From Corallococcus soli (lineage in GTDB: Bacteria > Myxococcota > Myxococcia > Myxococcales > Myxococcaceae): 64,000 nt of DNA. A program made the translations under genes and the position numbers. Position 1 is the first letter of the stretch. The number at the start of each line of letters is the position of its first letter. This document shows, piece after piece, positions 52,374-60,924 of the stretch. The notes beneath the pieces were generated by a model. The model was not told where the DNA came from and searched no databases. It saw only the letters and a program-made list of their open reading frames with translations. The stretch spans positions 1-64,000 of the forward strand of contig NZ_JAAIYO010000019.1 of assembly GCF_014930455.1 (NCBI RefSeq), written 5' to 3'.

Positions 52374-53479
52374 CGCGCCACCGCCTCTTTCGCCGCCGGA
52401 ACCCACCGGAACTTCGCCGAGCACAGGGCACGACCGAAGGCGGTGTCATTGAACACGTAGAGCCAGGTGTGCTTGCGGACCTTGTCCGTCCAGTCGCGCT
52501 TCCACACCATGTCCGGCCCCAGGAAATCGAACTCGGTGAGCCCCTTGTCCAGGCAGGCCCCCAGCACCTCTTCGGTCAACAACTGACCCGGGCTGCACTC
52601 CTTCAGGCTCTCGTCGTAGCCGGGCTTCAAGAGGAAGTAGCGCTTGCCGTATTCCAGCCCGTACTGGAACGCGACCGCGCGCCCGTCCAGGCGCAGGAAG
52701 TACAGCGCCAGGCGCCCCCGGTAGGCCGCGTCCCGCGCCAGCTCCGTGTAGAAGCCGCGCGTCCTGCCGTCCTGCGCCATGGCCGTGCCGCGCTGGCCCT
52801 TCCAGCCGCTCTGCTCCAGCAGCAGCCCCTCCTCCAGCGAGCCCTCCAGGTCCAGGCCGCCGGACACGCACTCGAAGGTGACCTTCCCCTTCTCCTCCAG
52901 CTTGCGGCGGCGCCTGCGGCAGTTGGCCTTGAACTTGGACGGCAGCGACGCGAAGTACGCCTCCTTCTTCGCGGGCAGCGGCACGTAGGGGGACTGCAAC
53001 GACTCCCACGCCCCCACCGGCAGGCCGCGGCGCTTCGCCTCATCCAGCAGGCAGAAGCCCACCCCGCCGTCCGGGATGTCCGTCAGCCGCAGCACGTCCC
53101 AGCCCCCCGTCTCCTTCAGGTGCGTGAGGAACGCGTCCGCGGCGAGCTCCGGATCCCTCGCCAGCAGGTCGAAGCGGCAGGAGTGCGCGTTGGCCGCCGA
53201 CGTGAGCTGCCGCACCGGCATGCCGTACATCGACGTGCGCTCCTCCACCAGCGGCAGCGCGGCGCTCAGCTCGCCGTCCGGGCCGCGCAGCAGCAACACC
53301 CGCATGCGGGAGCCCGCGGCGAAGTTGTCCAGCCACAGGCGCAGGAACTCATGCCGGTAGAACAGCTCGTCGGAGGTGGTCTCCACGAGCTGGTTCCACT
53401 CGGCTTCCAGGGACATGAAGGCCGCCCGGTCGTTGACTTCCACGACGCGCGGGTCGGCACGGAGGTTTCTGGCTTCCAT
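52361..53479 (-). CDS. exoG: FemAB-like GNAT acetyltransferase ExoG
   Basis: A 372-residue paralogue of ExoI in fold. N-terminal ALEWNQLVETTSDELFYRH-like segment: WNQLVETTSDELFYRHEFLR. A basic linker, KFKANCRRRRRKLEEKGKV, corresponds in position to the ExoI basic block. C-terminal LEYGKRYFLLKPGYDESLKE and LTEFDFLGPDMVWKRDW match ExoI's LTEYDFLRG...KADW. The ATG at 53479 is used; a TTG at 53494 is unlikely. Its presence either side of the aminotransferase (ExoG-ExoH-ExoI) suggests sequential modification of an amino-sugar intermediate. Confidence 0.78.
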   Translation of the reverse strand: MEARNLRADPRVVEVNDRAAFMSLEAEWNQLVETTSDELFYRHEFLRLWLDNFAAGSRMRVLLLRGPDGELSAALPLVEERTSMYGMPVRQLTSAANAHSCRFDLLARDPELAADAFLTHLKETGGWDVLRLTDIPDGGVGFCLLDEAKRRGLPVGAWESLQSPYVPLPAKKEAYFASLPSKFKANCRRRRRKLEEKGKVTFECVSGGLDLEGSLEEGLLLEQSGWKGQRGTAMAQDGRTRGFYTELARDAAYRGRLALYFLRLDGRAVAFQYGLEYGKRYFLLKPGYDESLKECSPGQLLTEEVLGACLDKGLTEFDFLGPDMVWKRDWTDKVRKHTWLYVFNDTAFGRALCSAKFRWVPAAKEAVARWKR

Positions 53480-53515
53480 AGGAGCGGGCCCCAAGGTGGT
53501 GACGGACGAGGCGGG

Positions 53516-54595
53516 CTACAAGCCGCTGCGGGCCATCTTCAGCAGGCAGGCGGCGACCTTGCGGCTGTCGTGTCGGATCTTGGACCCATCCTTGAGCAGG
53601 TCCGCCTGCACCGGGATGACGCCCGACGACAACAGCTCCCGCGTCTCCGCCGTCACGACGAACGAGCCCTTGCGCGCATAGCGCTGGATGGACTCCTCGG
53701 TGGGCTGACGGCCGTTGACCAGCACCGCGTCCAGCACCGGCCCCACATGCTCGATCACGGCCTGCACGTGGTCCAGGCAGTTCATGCCGTCCGTCTCACC
53801 CGGCTGGGTCATCAGGTTGGCCACCATGACCTTCAGCGCGCGCGTCTCCTTGAGCGCCTGGGCCACGCCGTCCACCAGCAGGTTGGGCAGCACGCTCGAG
53901 TACAGCGAGCCCGGCCCGATGGCGATGAGGTCCGCCGAGTAGATGGCCTCCAGCAGGCCGTCCACCGGGGGCGGCGAGCGGGGGCTCAGGGACACCCGGC
54001 GCACGCGGCCGTGGGCACGGCAGATGTTGCGCTCGCCCACGACCTCCGTGTCGTCGTGCATCTGCGCGACCAACTGCACCGACGCGAGCGTGCTGGGCAG
54101 CACCTGGCCCTGCGCGCCGAGCAGCTCCCCGGACAGCCGCACCGCCTCCAGGAAGTCGCCCTTCAGCTCCGCGAGCGCCGCGATGAGCAGGTTGCCCACC
54201 GCGTGGCCGGCGAGGCCCTTCGCGCCGCCGAAGCGGTACTGGAAGACGTCCTTCAGCGCGCTCTTGCCACCCGCGAGCGCCACCAGGCAGTTGCGGATGT
54301 CGCCCGGGGGCAGCGCGCCGTGCAGCCGGCGCAGGCGGCCGGAGCTGCCGCCGTCGTCGCTCATCGCCACGACGGCGGTGATGTCCACGCCGGGCTGGCC
54401 GGGCTTGGGCGACGCGCGGCGGGCCAGCCCGCGCAGCACCATGGGGAGCCCCGTTCCGCCGCCCATGGCGACGATGCGCGTCGGGCGGGTCTTCGGGGCC
54501 TGCAGCAACTCATTGCGCTCGCCGTTCTGCTGCTTGCGCGCGTCGTCCTGGCTCCAGGCTTCCGCGAACGGCGCATCCACATCCATGCCCACCAT
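53516..54595 (-). CDS. exoF: YvcK/CofD-like protein ExoF
   Basis: A 359-residue Rossmann-like protein of the YvcK/CofD family. RIVAMGGGTGLPMVLRGL (about 42-60) is the nucleotide/sugar-phosphate binding Gly-rich loop. AVVAMSDDGGSSGRLRR is the family signature, with ADLIAIGPGSLYSSVLPNLLV in the centre and NLMTQPGETDGMNCLDHVQA following. YvcK proteins bind UDP-GlcNAc-type ligands and link cell-envelope synthesis with carbon flux. The M. xanthus exoF position, fifth in line from exoA, matches. The ATG at 54595 follows GAGGGGG. Confidence 0.82.
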   Translation of the reverse strand: MVGMDVDAPFAEAWSQDDARKQQNGERNELLQAPKTRPTRIVAMGGGTGLPMVLRGLARRASPKPGQPGVDITAVVAMSDDGGSSGRLRRLHGALPPGDIRNCLVALAGGKSALKDVFQYRFGGAKGLAGHAVGNLLIAALAELKGDFLEAVRLSGELLGAQGQVLPSTLASVQLVAQMHDDTEVVGERNICRAHGRVRRVSLSPRSPPPVDGLLEAIYSADLIAIGPGSLYSSVLPNLLVDGVAQALKETRALKVMVANLMTQPGETDGMNCLDHVQAVIEHVGPVLDAVLVNGRQPTEESIQRYARKGSFVVTAETRELLSSGVIPVQADLLKDGSKIRHDSRKVAACLLKMARSGL

Positions 54596-54692
54596 GTTCC
54601 GACCCCCTCGCCCATCCCAATCCATGGCTGCTTACCCTTCGCATCCCGGCCTCCCCCGACAACCGGAGGCCGCGGATCATGACTGTTGCTGA

Positions 54693-56060
54693 CTACCGAG
54701 CACCCCGCCCCAACAACACGTGCCGGACGGTGTGGAAGATAATGCCGACGTCCAGGAACAGCGACCCGTTCTTCACATAATACAAGTCGAACTCGAGCTT
54801 GTTGCGCGCGTCCTCCACGGAGGCCCCGTAGGGGTAGCGGATCTGCGCCCAACCCGTGATGCCAGGCTTCGTCGCCTCGCGCACCCCGTAGAACGGGATC
54901 TGCTGCTTGAGCTGCTCGGTGAACACCGGGCGCTCGGGACGCGGGCCCACGAAGCTCATGTGGCCCAGCAGCACGTTGAACACCTGGGGAATCTCATCGA
55001 TGCGCGTCTTGCGGATGAACCTGCCCACCCGCGTGACGCGGTCGTCGTTGGAGCGCGCCCACACCGCGCCGTTCTTCTCCGCGTCGGTGCGCATGCTGCG
55101 GAACTTCCACAGCGGATACGTGCGGCCAGCCAGGCCCACGCGGTCCTGCCGGTAGAAGATGGGGCCCTTGGAGTCCAGCTTGATGGCCAGCGACACCAGC
55201 ACCAGGAAGGGCGAGGCCAGGATGAGCAGCAGCGACGCCACCGCCAGGTCGAACACCCGCTTGAAGGCCCGGCGCAGCGGCGACACGGTCATCTCATCCG
55301 CGAAGGCGAAGTCGCTCGCCCGGAGGAACTGCACCGGGATGCGGCGCAGCACGCGCTCGCAGAAGCCAGACGCTTCGTACACCCGGCGTCCGTCCAGCCG
55401 GCAGCGCAGCAGCGCGTCCACCCAGTTGGCGCCGCGCATGTCATCCGCGGCCTGCACCACGTAGGAGGCATTGAGCCGGGCCGCCATCGCATCCAGCGGC
55501 TCGTCCACCTTGCGCGGGTCCACCAGGGCCACCACGCGGAAGGAGCCCTCGCCGCCGGCCTCGATGGCGCTCGCCACCGCGCGGGCCTTGAGGCCATCAC
55601 CGATGATGAGGACCGCGTCGGGTTCGCCCACCAGGGCGCGGATGGAGACGCGCACCGCCAGCGTGCCGGCCAGGGCGCCCATCGCGCCGCCCAGCAGCGT
55701 GCCGGGAGGCAGGGACACCGGCAGGGCCAGGGGCAGCAGCAGCATCACCCCGCCCGCCACCATCGCGGTGACGCCCGCGGCCTTGAGGAAGCGGTAGCCG
55801 CGCGTCCGGTCCTCCGCGGCGACGCGAAGGTCATACAGGTCCAGCAGGTACAGCGTGAACTGGAAGGTGACGACGAAGGCCAGGCCCAGGCCCACCAGCG
55901 TCGGCCACAGCGTGGCGAGCGGCGGCCAGGTCCCCGGAGGCGCGAAGAGGGCCGCGCAGGCCGCGGCACCCGCGACACAGGCCAGCGCGATCGCCGTGCT
56001 TTCGGCGAGGAAGAACGTCAACTTCTTGGCTGAAAAGTAGTGGTGAAAAACGCGAAGCAC
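54693..56060 (-). CDS. exoE: polyprenyl-phosphate hexose-1-phosphate transferase ExoE
   Basis: A 455-residue membrane enzyme that starts glycan assembly by transferring a sugar-1-phosphate to undecaprenyl phosphate. Four to five N-terminal transmembrane helices (SAKKLTFFLAESTAIALACV onward) precede a CoA-binding-like Rossmann domain (VLIIGDGLKARAVASAI). The C-terminal catalytic domain is typical of WbaP/WcaJ: AIKLDSKGPIFYRQDRVGLA, then WKFRSMRTDAE, RKTRIDEIPQ, NVLLGHMSFVGPRPERP. The GTG at 56060 has GGAGGAG upstream. Third in the locus after exoC and exoD in the direction of transcription. Confidence 0.92.
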   Translation of the reverse strand: MLRVFHHYFSAKKLTFFLAESTAIALACVAGAAACAALFAPPGTWPPLATLWPTLVGLGLAFVVTFQFTLYLLDLYDLRVAAEDRTRGYRFLKAAGVTAMVAGGVMLLLPLALPVSLPPGTLLGGAMGALAGTLAVRVSIRALVGEPDAVLIIGDGLKARAVASAIEAGGEGSFRVVALVDPRKVDEPLDAMAARLNASYVVQAADDMRGANWVDALLRCRLDGRRVYEASGFCERVLRRIPVQFLRASDFAFADEMTVSPLRRAFKRVFDLAVASLLLILASPFLVLVSLAIKLDSKGPIFYRQDRVGLAGRTYPLWKFRSMRTDAEKNGAVWARSNDDRVTRVGRFIRKTRIDEIPQVFNVLLGHMSFVGPRPERPVFTEQLKQQIPFYGVREATKPGITGWAQIRYPYGASVEDARNKLEFDLYYVKNGSLFLDVGIIFHTVRHVLLGRGAR

Positions 56061-56180
56061 GTGACTCCTCCAACCCCGACCCGCCCACTCCACTCCAGGC
56101 CCCGCCCCCCCGCCGCATAGGAGGGGGGACGGAAGGCCAGACAGACTGCCCTCACCTGCACGTCGTGCTGCTTTCGGCCG

Positions 56181-56918
56181 CTACTTCTTCACGTAGTTCT
56201 TCAGGTACGGGGTCGCGTTCACTTCCGCCCCGTTGAGCACGCAGCCCACCAGCGCCGCGCCCGCCAGCTGCTCCACCGCCTGGTTCACCACCTTGGAGGG
56301 GGTGACGTTGGCGCGGATGACCATCAGCACGCCGTCCATCTGGTGGCCGAGGATGGCCGCGTCCGCGAAGGGCAGCGTGGGCGGCAGGTCCACGTACACC
56401 TCGTCGAAGCCCTCGCGCACCGCCTTGAGGAACTGCTTCATCCGGGCGCTCGCCAGCACCTGGGTGCTCTCCTCCGGCGTGGCGCCGGCGGGGATGACGG
56501 CCAGGCGCGTGGAGTTGAAGCGGCGCACCACGTCGCGCACGTCGCACTCGCCAGCCAGCAGCTCCGCCAGGCCCTGCTTGTTGCGCATCCCCAGCGTGGG
56601 GGCCACCTGGCCCCGGCGCAGGTCCGCGTCCACCAGCAGGATGCGGCGCTCCGGGTTCGCCCGGGCGGCGGCCAGCGCCAGGTTCACGCTCGTCACCGTC
56701 TTGCCCTCGCCGGGCATGGCCGAGGTGAGCGCCACCACCTTCATCGGGCGCTGCTCCCGCATCCGCTCCAGCCGGTAGTACAGCGTCCGGTACTGCTCAG
56801 CGGCCGCGGAGGCCGGGGCCGTCAGCGTCACCACCCGACGGTCCACCGCGTTCGAGGAAGCCGCGCTCTCATCCACACGCGGGAGGAAGTTTCCGGCCCG
56901 CTCCATCGTCGAATCCAT
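56181..56918 (-). CDS. exoD: BY-type tyrosine kinase / chain-length ATPase ExoD
   Basis: A 245-residue cytoplasmic P-loop ATPase of the CpsD/CapB (BY-kinase) family. Walker A SAMPGEGKTVTSVNLA, Walker A' ILLVDADLRRG, and Walker B VYVDLPPTLPFADA are visible. The C-terminus holds only two tyrosines (ATPYLKNYVKK), a short version of the usual Tyr cluster. In M. xanthus the matching gene encodes the tyrosine kinase BtkA, needed for spore coat (recalled). It is a separate polypeptide from its activator, the Wzz-type protein ExoC, encoded next door. Start ATG 56918 with GGAG seven bases upstream. Confidence 0.9.
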   Translation of the reverse strand: MDSTMERAGNFLPRVDESAASSNAVDRRVVTLTAPASAAAEQYRTLYYRLERMREQRPMKVVALTSAMPGEGKTVTSVNLALAAARANPERRILLVDADLRRGQVAPTLGMRNKQGLAELLAGECDVRDVVRRFNSTRLAVIPAGATPEESTQVLASARMKQFLKAVREGFDEVYVDLPPTLPFADAAILGHQMDGVLMVIRANVTPSKVVNQAVEQLAGAALVGCVLNGAEVNATPYLKNYVKK

Positions 56919-56954
56919 CTGAGTGCTCCAATCTTTTCCGTAGGGGGTCGGCAA

Positions 56955-58364
56955 TTAGTTCAGCGAAGTGGACGAGGAGACGCTGTTCTTGCTCCCGGCC
57001 ATGGGCATCAACACCCGCTTCTCCGTCTTGCCTTGCATGTTCGGGACCACCGCCAGGACAGGCAGCGTGATGCGCTCGCGGACCTCGGTGCCGTCGCGCA
57101 GGCTGTCGTCGCGCATCTCGAGCACGGTGCCGGTGAGGACACCCAGCGCCAGGGCCAGGAGGGCCGCGATGAGCAGGCCGCTCAGGCGGTCCGGACGGGC
57201 CGGGGCGGAAGGCACCCCGGCGGGCGAGATGACGTTGAACAGGCTCTGGGCACTCTTGGCTTCCAGCTCCTGGGCGATCTCCGCCTCCACCTTGCGGCTC
57301 ACCACGCTCTGGTACTTGGTGCGGGCGATTTCATAGTCCCGGTTCATCACCGCCAGCTCATGCGCCCAGCGGGGGGTGTTGTTCAGCCGCGCCTGGTAGG
57401 CCTCGGCCTGCTTCTGCAGGTCCACGATGTCCTTCTGGATGGTGCCGACCAGGGTGCTGACACGGGCGCGCTCGTTGCGCTCGGCGAACATGCGGCCCTC
57501 GGCCTCCTTGCGCTGCTCGGCCACGGTGCCCAGCTCGCGCTCCATCCGCTTCACTTCCGGGTGGTCCCCGGTCCACTGCGTCTTGGCCTGGGTGAGCGTC
57601 CGGGACAGCCCGCTCTGCGCGGCCTCCAGGCGCCCCGCCTCGCTGTCCGCGGCGTTGCGGGCCCGGGCCAGGTCGGAGCGACGGGCCTCGGCGGCGCGCA
57701 GCTCCTCGGACTTGGTCTGCAGCTGGGCGCTGATGCGCTCCAGGCCGCGCATGTTCATCTCCATCTGCTCGGGCAGCTCGCCCAGGTGGTCCACCTTGAA
57801 GCGGCTGATGTTGGACTCCCACGCGGAGACCGCCTTGCCCAGGGCGACCATCTCCTCGGTGAAGAGGTTGGTGGCGCGGGCCGCCTGCGCCTGGCGGATC
57901 TTCAGCGTCTCCTCGGAGAAGATGGCCGGCAGGCGGTTGGTCACCTGCGCCACCACCTGCGGGTCGCGGCCGGAGTAGGTCAGCTCGAACGCCGTCTCAC
58001 CCTCGACGCGCACGGTGAGGTCCTTGCGCATCTGCTCCACCGCCGCCTCGATGCCCTTCTCGGAGACGAGCTCCGGGTAGAGGTTCATCTCCTCGATGGC
58101 CTTCTGGAGCACCGGCCGCGCCAGCAACTCCTGACGCACCGTCACCAGCCGCTGCTCGATGAGCTCGCTCACCGTGCGCTGCACCATCTCTTCACCGGGG
58201 CGCTGCGGTTCCACGCGCACCACCACCGAAGCTTCATAAATGCTAGGCCGCGTCATCACGATCGCCGCGCCCACCACGAAGATTGCCGCAGCGATCGCCC
58301 CCACCAGGGCCTTGCGACGCCACAGCGCCGAAAGCATCTGGTCCGCCGTCATCCCACGCTCCAT
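56955..58364 (-). CDS. exoC: Wzz/GumC-type chain-length determinant (polysaccharide co-polymerase) ExoC
   Basis: A 469-residue inner-membrane protein. The first helix is LVGAIAAAIFVVGAAIVMT. A Wzz domain follows (IYEASVVVRVEPQRPGEEM), and a long periplasmic coiled coil runs from about 150 to 390 (MFAERNERARVSTLVGTIQ is part). The second helix is LSGLLIAALLALALGVLTG near 425-445. It lacks a kinase domain, which is supplied by ExoD. The start is not certain: the ATG at 58364 has GGAGGAG six bases upstream; ATGs at 58394 and 58379 are possible. Confidence 0.85.
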   Translation of the reverse strand: MERGMTADQMLSALWRRKALVGAIAAAIFVVGAAIVMTRPSIYEASVVVRVEPQRPGEEMVQRTVSELIEQRLVTVRQELLARPVLQKAIEEMNLYPELVSEKGIEAAVEQMRKDLTVRVEGETAFELTYSGRDPQVVAQVTNRLPAIFSEETLKIRQAQAARATNLFTEEMVALGKAVSAWESNISRFKVDHLGELPEQMEMNMRGLERISAQLQTKSEELRAAEARRSDLARARNAADSEAGRLEAAQSGLSRTLTQAKTQWTGDHPEVKRMERELGTVAEQRKEAEGRMFAERNERARVSTLVGTIQKDIVDLQKQAEAYQARLNNTPRWAHELAVMNRDYEIARTKYQSVVSRKVEAEIAQELEAKSAQSLFNVISPAGVPSAPARPDRLSGLLIAALLALALGVLTGTVLEMRDDSLRDGTEVRERITLPVLAVVPNMQGKTEKRVLMPMAGSKNSVSSSTSLN

Positions 58365-58398
58365 GATCCGCTCCTCCATGCCTCGCACTTGCATGCTC

Positions 58399-59553
58399 CT
58401 ACCAAGGTGTCATGACCAGACGGAGAGCAAACACATTGCGTGTCAGATCCCCAGCCCCGGCGACGTCCGCCGCGCCCACTTGCGCGATGCGGTCCACCGC
58501 CCCCTGCAACGCCAGCTTCCGGTTCATCCGGTACTCGACGCCGCCTCCCACTGCATAGCCCTGCGACACGTTCGTGGTGTTGCGCCACTGCGTGTAGTTC
58601 AGATCCGGCGCGGTGCCGTTGCGGAAGAAGCTGGCCGCCCCAAAGGCAGACAACTTCGCCGTGAAACGGTGCGCCGCCATCAGTGATGCGTAATCCGCCC
58701 AGACCGCGCCGGAGAACCCGCTGGCACCCACCAGATCGTGTCCAATGGCGAAGCCGATGTCCGACCGCTCTCCTTCACGCACCAGCTCCGCCGTCACGCG
58801 AGGCAGCCAGCCCCCGCGGGACGCATCCGCCGGCATGTAGCGCACCGGCCCGCCCCGGAGGGTGAGCGTGGTGGGCCGCGTCAGCCGGTAGCGCAGGGCC
58901 GCCGAAGCGCCGTGCGCCTGGCTGTAGTCCCCCGCGTACAGGAAGCCCTGATAGCGATACTCGGCGCCCAATGACATCCGGCGCGTGGTGCGGTACCACA
59001 GCTCCACCGACGGGGCGTGCGCGTAGCCCGCCTCCCGTCCCGGTTCGATGATGCGCGTGGCTTCGAAGCTGTAGTTGCCGCGCACGTCCATGCGGTCCGT
59101 CACCCGCCCCGTCATCCCCACCTTCGCCTGTGCATAGAAGGTGGGAGAGGTGGAGCGCGCCAGACCGTCACGCGGCAGCGACGTGGGGTCCGTGACGCGG
59201 AACACCCTGGTGCTCGCGTCCAATCGCAGCCGGCGCGACAGCACGTTGCGCAGGCCGAAGCCACCCCGGTGATCCAGCGTCGTCTTGCCGGAGCCGTGAC
59301 GGGCGAGCAGGTCCGCGGCGTAGAACGTGTCCAGCGTGAGCTGTTCGTTCTTCACGTCCAGGCCCACCCGGGGAGACAGCTTCGTCATGAACTGCCCGCC
59401 GGTGGCCCCTGCTCCGCCACCCAGGCGCAGATCGTTGTCGAAGCGCTCCTCCGCCGTCAGGCGCAGCCGCGGCTCCAGGATGGTGGCCGCCTGAGCGGCC
59501 GGTGCGGCGATGAGACAGCCTGCAATCACTGCCCGCTTCCAGTTGCCCCTCAC
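58399..59553 (-). CDS. exoB: outer-membrane beta-barrel ExoB (Wzp-type porin)
   Basis: A 384-residue secreted protein. The GTG at 59553 (preceded by GGGAGG) gives VRGNWKRAVIAGCLIAAPAAQAATILEP, a good Sec signal cut after AQA. The rest alternates amphipathic beta strands with Arg/Tyr/Thr-rich turns (for example RVGLDVKNEQLTLDTFYAAD, MSLGAEYRYQGFLYAGDYSQ) and ends with an aromatic/hydrophobic strand (VFALRLVMTPW), all features of outer-membrane barrels. In M. xanthus the equivalent protein, with ExoA, has been proposed to form a composite OPX/barrel export channel. ATG 59595 would add a less typical leader. Confidence 0.85.
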   Translation of the reverse strand: MRGNWKRAVIAGCLIAAPAAQAATILEPRLRLTAEERFDNDLRLGGGAGATGGQFMTKLSPRVGLDVKNEQLTLDTFYAADLLARHGSGKTTLDHRGGFGLRNVLSRRLRLDASTRVFRVTDPTSLPRDGLARSTSPTFYAQAKVGMTGRVTDRMDVRGNYSFEATRIIEPGREAGYAHAPSVELWYRTTRRMSLGAEYRYQGFLYAGDYSQAHGASAALRYRLTRPTTLTLRGGPVRYMPADASRGGWLPRVTAELVREGERSDIGFAIGHDLVGASGFSGAVWADYASLMAAHRFTAKLSAFGAASFFRNGTAPDLNYTQWRNTTNVSQGYAVGGGVEYRMNRKLALQGAVDRIAQVGAADVAGAGDLTRNVFALRLVMTPW

Positions 59554-59636
59554 CGCCGCCCTCCCGTCCTTGCCCACGCCCACGCCCGTTTTCATATCGT
59601 CCGGATGTCTGTGTCTTGAGTTGCGTCCGCCCTGCA

Positions 59637-60206
59637 TCACGGGACGACGACGGTGTCACCGGGACGCAGGATGACGTTCTCGCCGTTGGGGGAGACCAGG
59701 TCGCTGTAGCGCACCGGGATCTGCCCGCCGTTGCCGTCCGTGCGGATGACGACGATGCCGTCGGAGTTGGCGAAGTCGGTGAAGCCGCCCGCCAGCGCGA
59801 TGGCCTGGAGCAGCGACACGCGGCCGCGCAGCGGGTAGGCGCCCGGGTGGGCCACTTCTCCCGTCACGAAGACGCGGGTGCTGTTGACCTCGCGGACGAT
59901 GACCGTCACGCGGGGCTCCTGCACGTACGGCTGGAGGCCCGTCTTGAGCGCCTCGGCCAGCTCCGTGGGCGTCTTGCCCGCAGCCTGGATCTCTCCCACC
60001 ATCGGGACGGAGATGAACCCGTCGGGCCGCACCGGCACCGTGCGCGACAGCTCCGCGTCACGCCACACGCTGACGTCCAGCACGTCCTCCCGACCAATCC
60101 GGTACGGCTGCTCCGCGTTGTCCACCTTCAGCGTCTGCTGGTGAGCACATCCCGACAGGAGGAGCATCCCCAACCCCATCCAGAACCCCGTGCGCCGCAT
60201 TCCCAT
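59637..60206 (-). CDS. exoA: short OPX-type polysaccharide export lipoprotein ExoA
   Basis: A 189-residue lipoprotein (MGMRRTGFWMGLGMLLLSGC, lipobox LLSGC). It has a Poly_export domain (YRIGREDVLDVSVWRDAEL, then TVPVRPDGFISVPMVGEIQA) and one SLBB-type domain (VFVTGEVAHPGAYPLRGRVS). It ends at LRPGDTVVVP with no C-terminal amphipathic helix, i.e. it lacks the Wza D4 region that crosses the outer membrane. This suits a partner barrel (ExoB). First gene of the exo locus; ATG 60206 has GAAGGAG nine bases upstream. Confidence 0.9.
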   Translation of the reverse strand: MGMRRTGFWMGLGMLLLSGCAHQQTLKVDNAEQPYRIGREDVLDVSVWRDAELSRTVPVRPDGFISVPMVGEIQAAGKTPTELAEALKTGLQPYVQEPRVTVIVREVNSTRVFVTGEVAHPGAYPLRGRVSLLQAIALAGGFTDFANSDGIVVIRTDGNGGQIPVRYSDLVSPNGENVILRPGDTVVVP

Positions 60207-60617
60207 CTTCCGCTCTCCTTCGTTCACTGATGTCTGGCGACTGCTGTCCGTCCACCCGCCCTGCGGGCCGAGCAGCACGCTTCTGGCGGTGTCCCTTAGC
60301 AGCGCGTGTGCCAGCCTTCGCGAAGAGGGAAAACCCTTGGAATGCAGTGGGTTACGGCGTGCCACATCAGGCGCACATGGGGGGAATCGGCAAAAATTCC
60401 GGTCGCACCCGGGTGTTCTCCCCTGTGCTTTCTGCCGATCGCTTCCAACGGGAGGAAGAGGTTTGCCCACGCAAGCCCCTCCCACTTCCACGCGGATCCG
60501 CGCCCATGCAGTGCGCCCCCAGTGCGCGGACTTCGGCACGGGACTTGAAGAGGGGTCAGTGCGTTGAACGGTGGTACGGGTTCAAGGTTCCAAAACAGTC
60601 ACGAGGGGGACAACGGA
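60207..60617. other. divergent regulatory region upstream of exoA
   Basis: No gene seen in 411 bases. It contains the candidate sigma-54 promoter of the exo operon (60298-60313), directly preceded on its upstream side by the perfect 10-bp palindrome CTTCGCGAAG (60316-60325). The remaining bases up to 60617 are long enough to hold activator-binding sites, but I can name none. The start of the small plus-strand membrane gene lies just after it. Confidence 0.5.
60298..60313 (-). promoter_or_regulatory. candidate sigma-54 promoter of the exo operon
   Basis: Minus-strand TGGCACACGCGCTGCT matches the sigma-54 consensus TGGCAC-N5-TTGC: the -24 box is perfect, and the -12 box is CTGC with GC in the correct 12-bp register. 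Predicted transcription start is near 60287, about 80 nt before exoA. Published M. xanthus work (recalled) places the exo operon under the sigma-54 enhancer-binding protein Nla6. Confidence 0.7.
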
Positions 60618-60809
60618 ATGGGCAAGGCGGCTGGGGCGATGGGGTTGGTCTTCATGGTGGGTACCAGCGTGGTGGGCCTGATGGGCGCGGCGATGGGCAC
60701 CAGCATTGAAGCCGGTGTGTTGGGCATGGTGGGTCTGGCCCTCTATGGGGGCAGCGCGCTGTTGAACGGCAAGGCGGCGGAGCCGACCGGGGTCGCGAAG
60801 CAGGCGTAG
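60618..60809 (+). CDS. small Gly/Ala-rich membrane protein
   Basis: A 63-residue protein with two predicted transmembrane segments (AMGLVFMVGTSVVGLMGAAM and AGVLGMVGLALYGGSALL) rich in Gly and Met, and a short polar tail ending GVAKQA. The ATG at 60618 has GAGGGGG nine bases upstream and is preferred over a GTG at 60564. It is followed by an intrinsic terminator, supporting it as a transcribed gene on its own. No family recognised. Confidence 0.55.
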   Translation: MGKAAGAMGLVFMVGTSVVGLMGAAMGTSIEAGVLGMVGLALYGGSALLNGKAAEPTGVAKQA

Positions 60810-60833
60810 GCAGGCTGTAGGGCTGTAGGAATC

Positions 60834-60905
60834 ACGGGGCCTCGGGCCTGGACGCGACGGGAAGCAGCGCTTCCCCGCTCCGACCCGGCGGCCCCGTTTC
60901 ATTTT
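60834..60905 (+). terminator. intrinsic terminator with nested hairpin
   Basis: ACGGGGCC (60834-60841) pairs perfectly with GGCCCCGT (60890-60897), enclosing a second perfect hairpin GGGAAGC/GCTTCCC (60859-60865 with 60869-60875). On the plus strand it is followed by TTCATTTT. It terminates the small membrane gene and separates it from the convergent phospholipase D gene. Confidence 0.75.
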
Positions 60906-60924
60906 CCGCCCGGGGGGCTGAACC

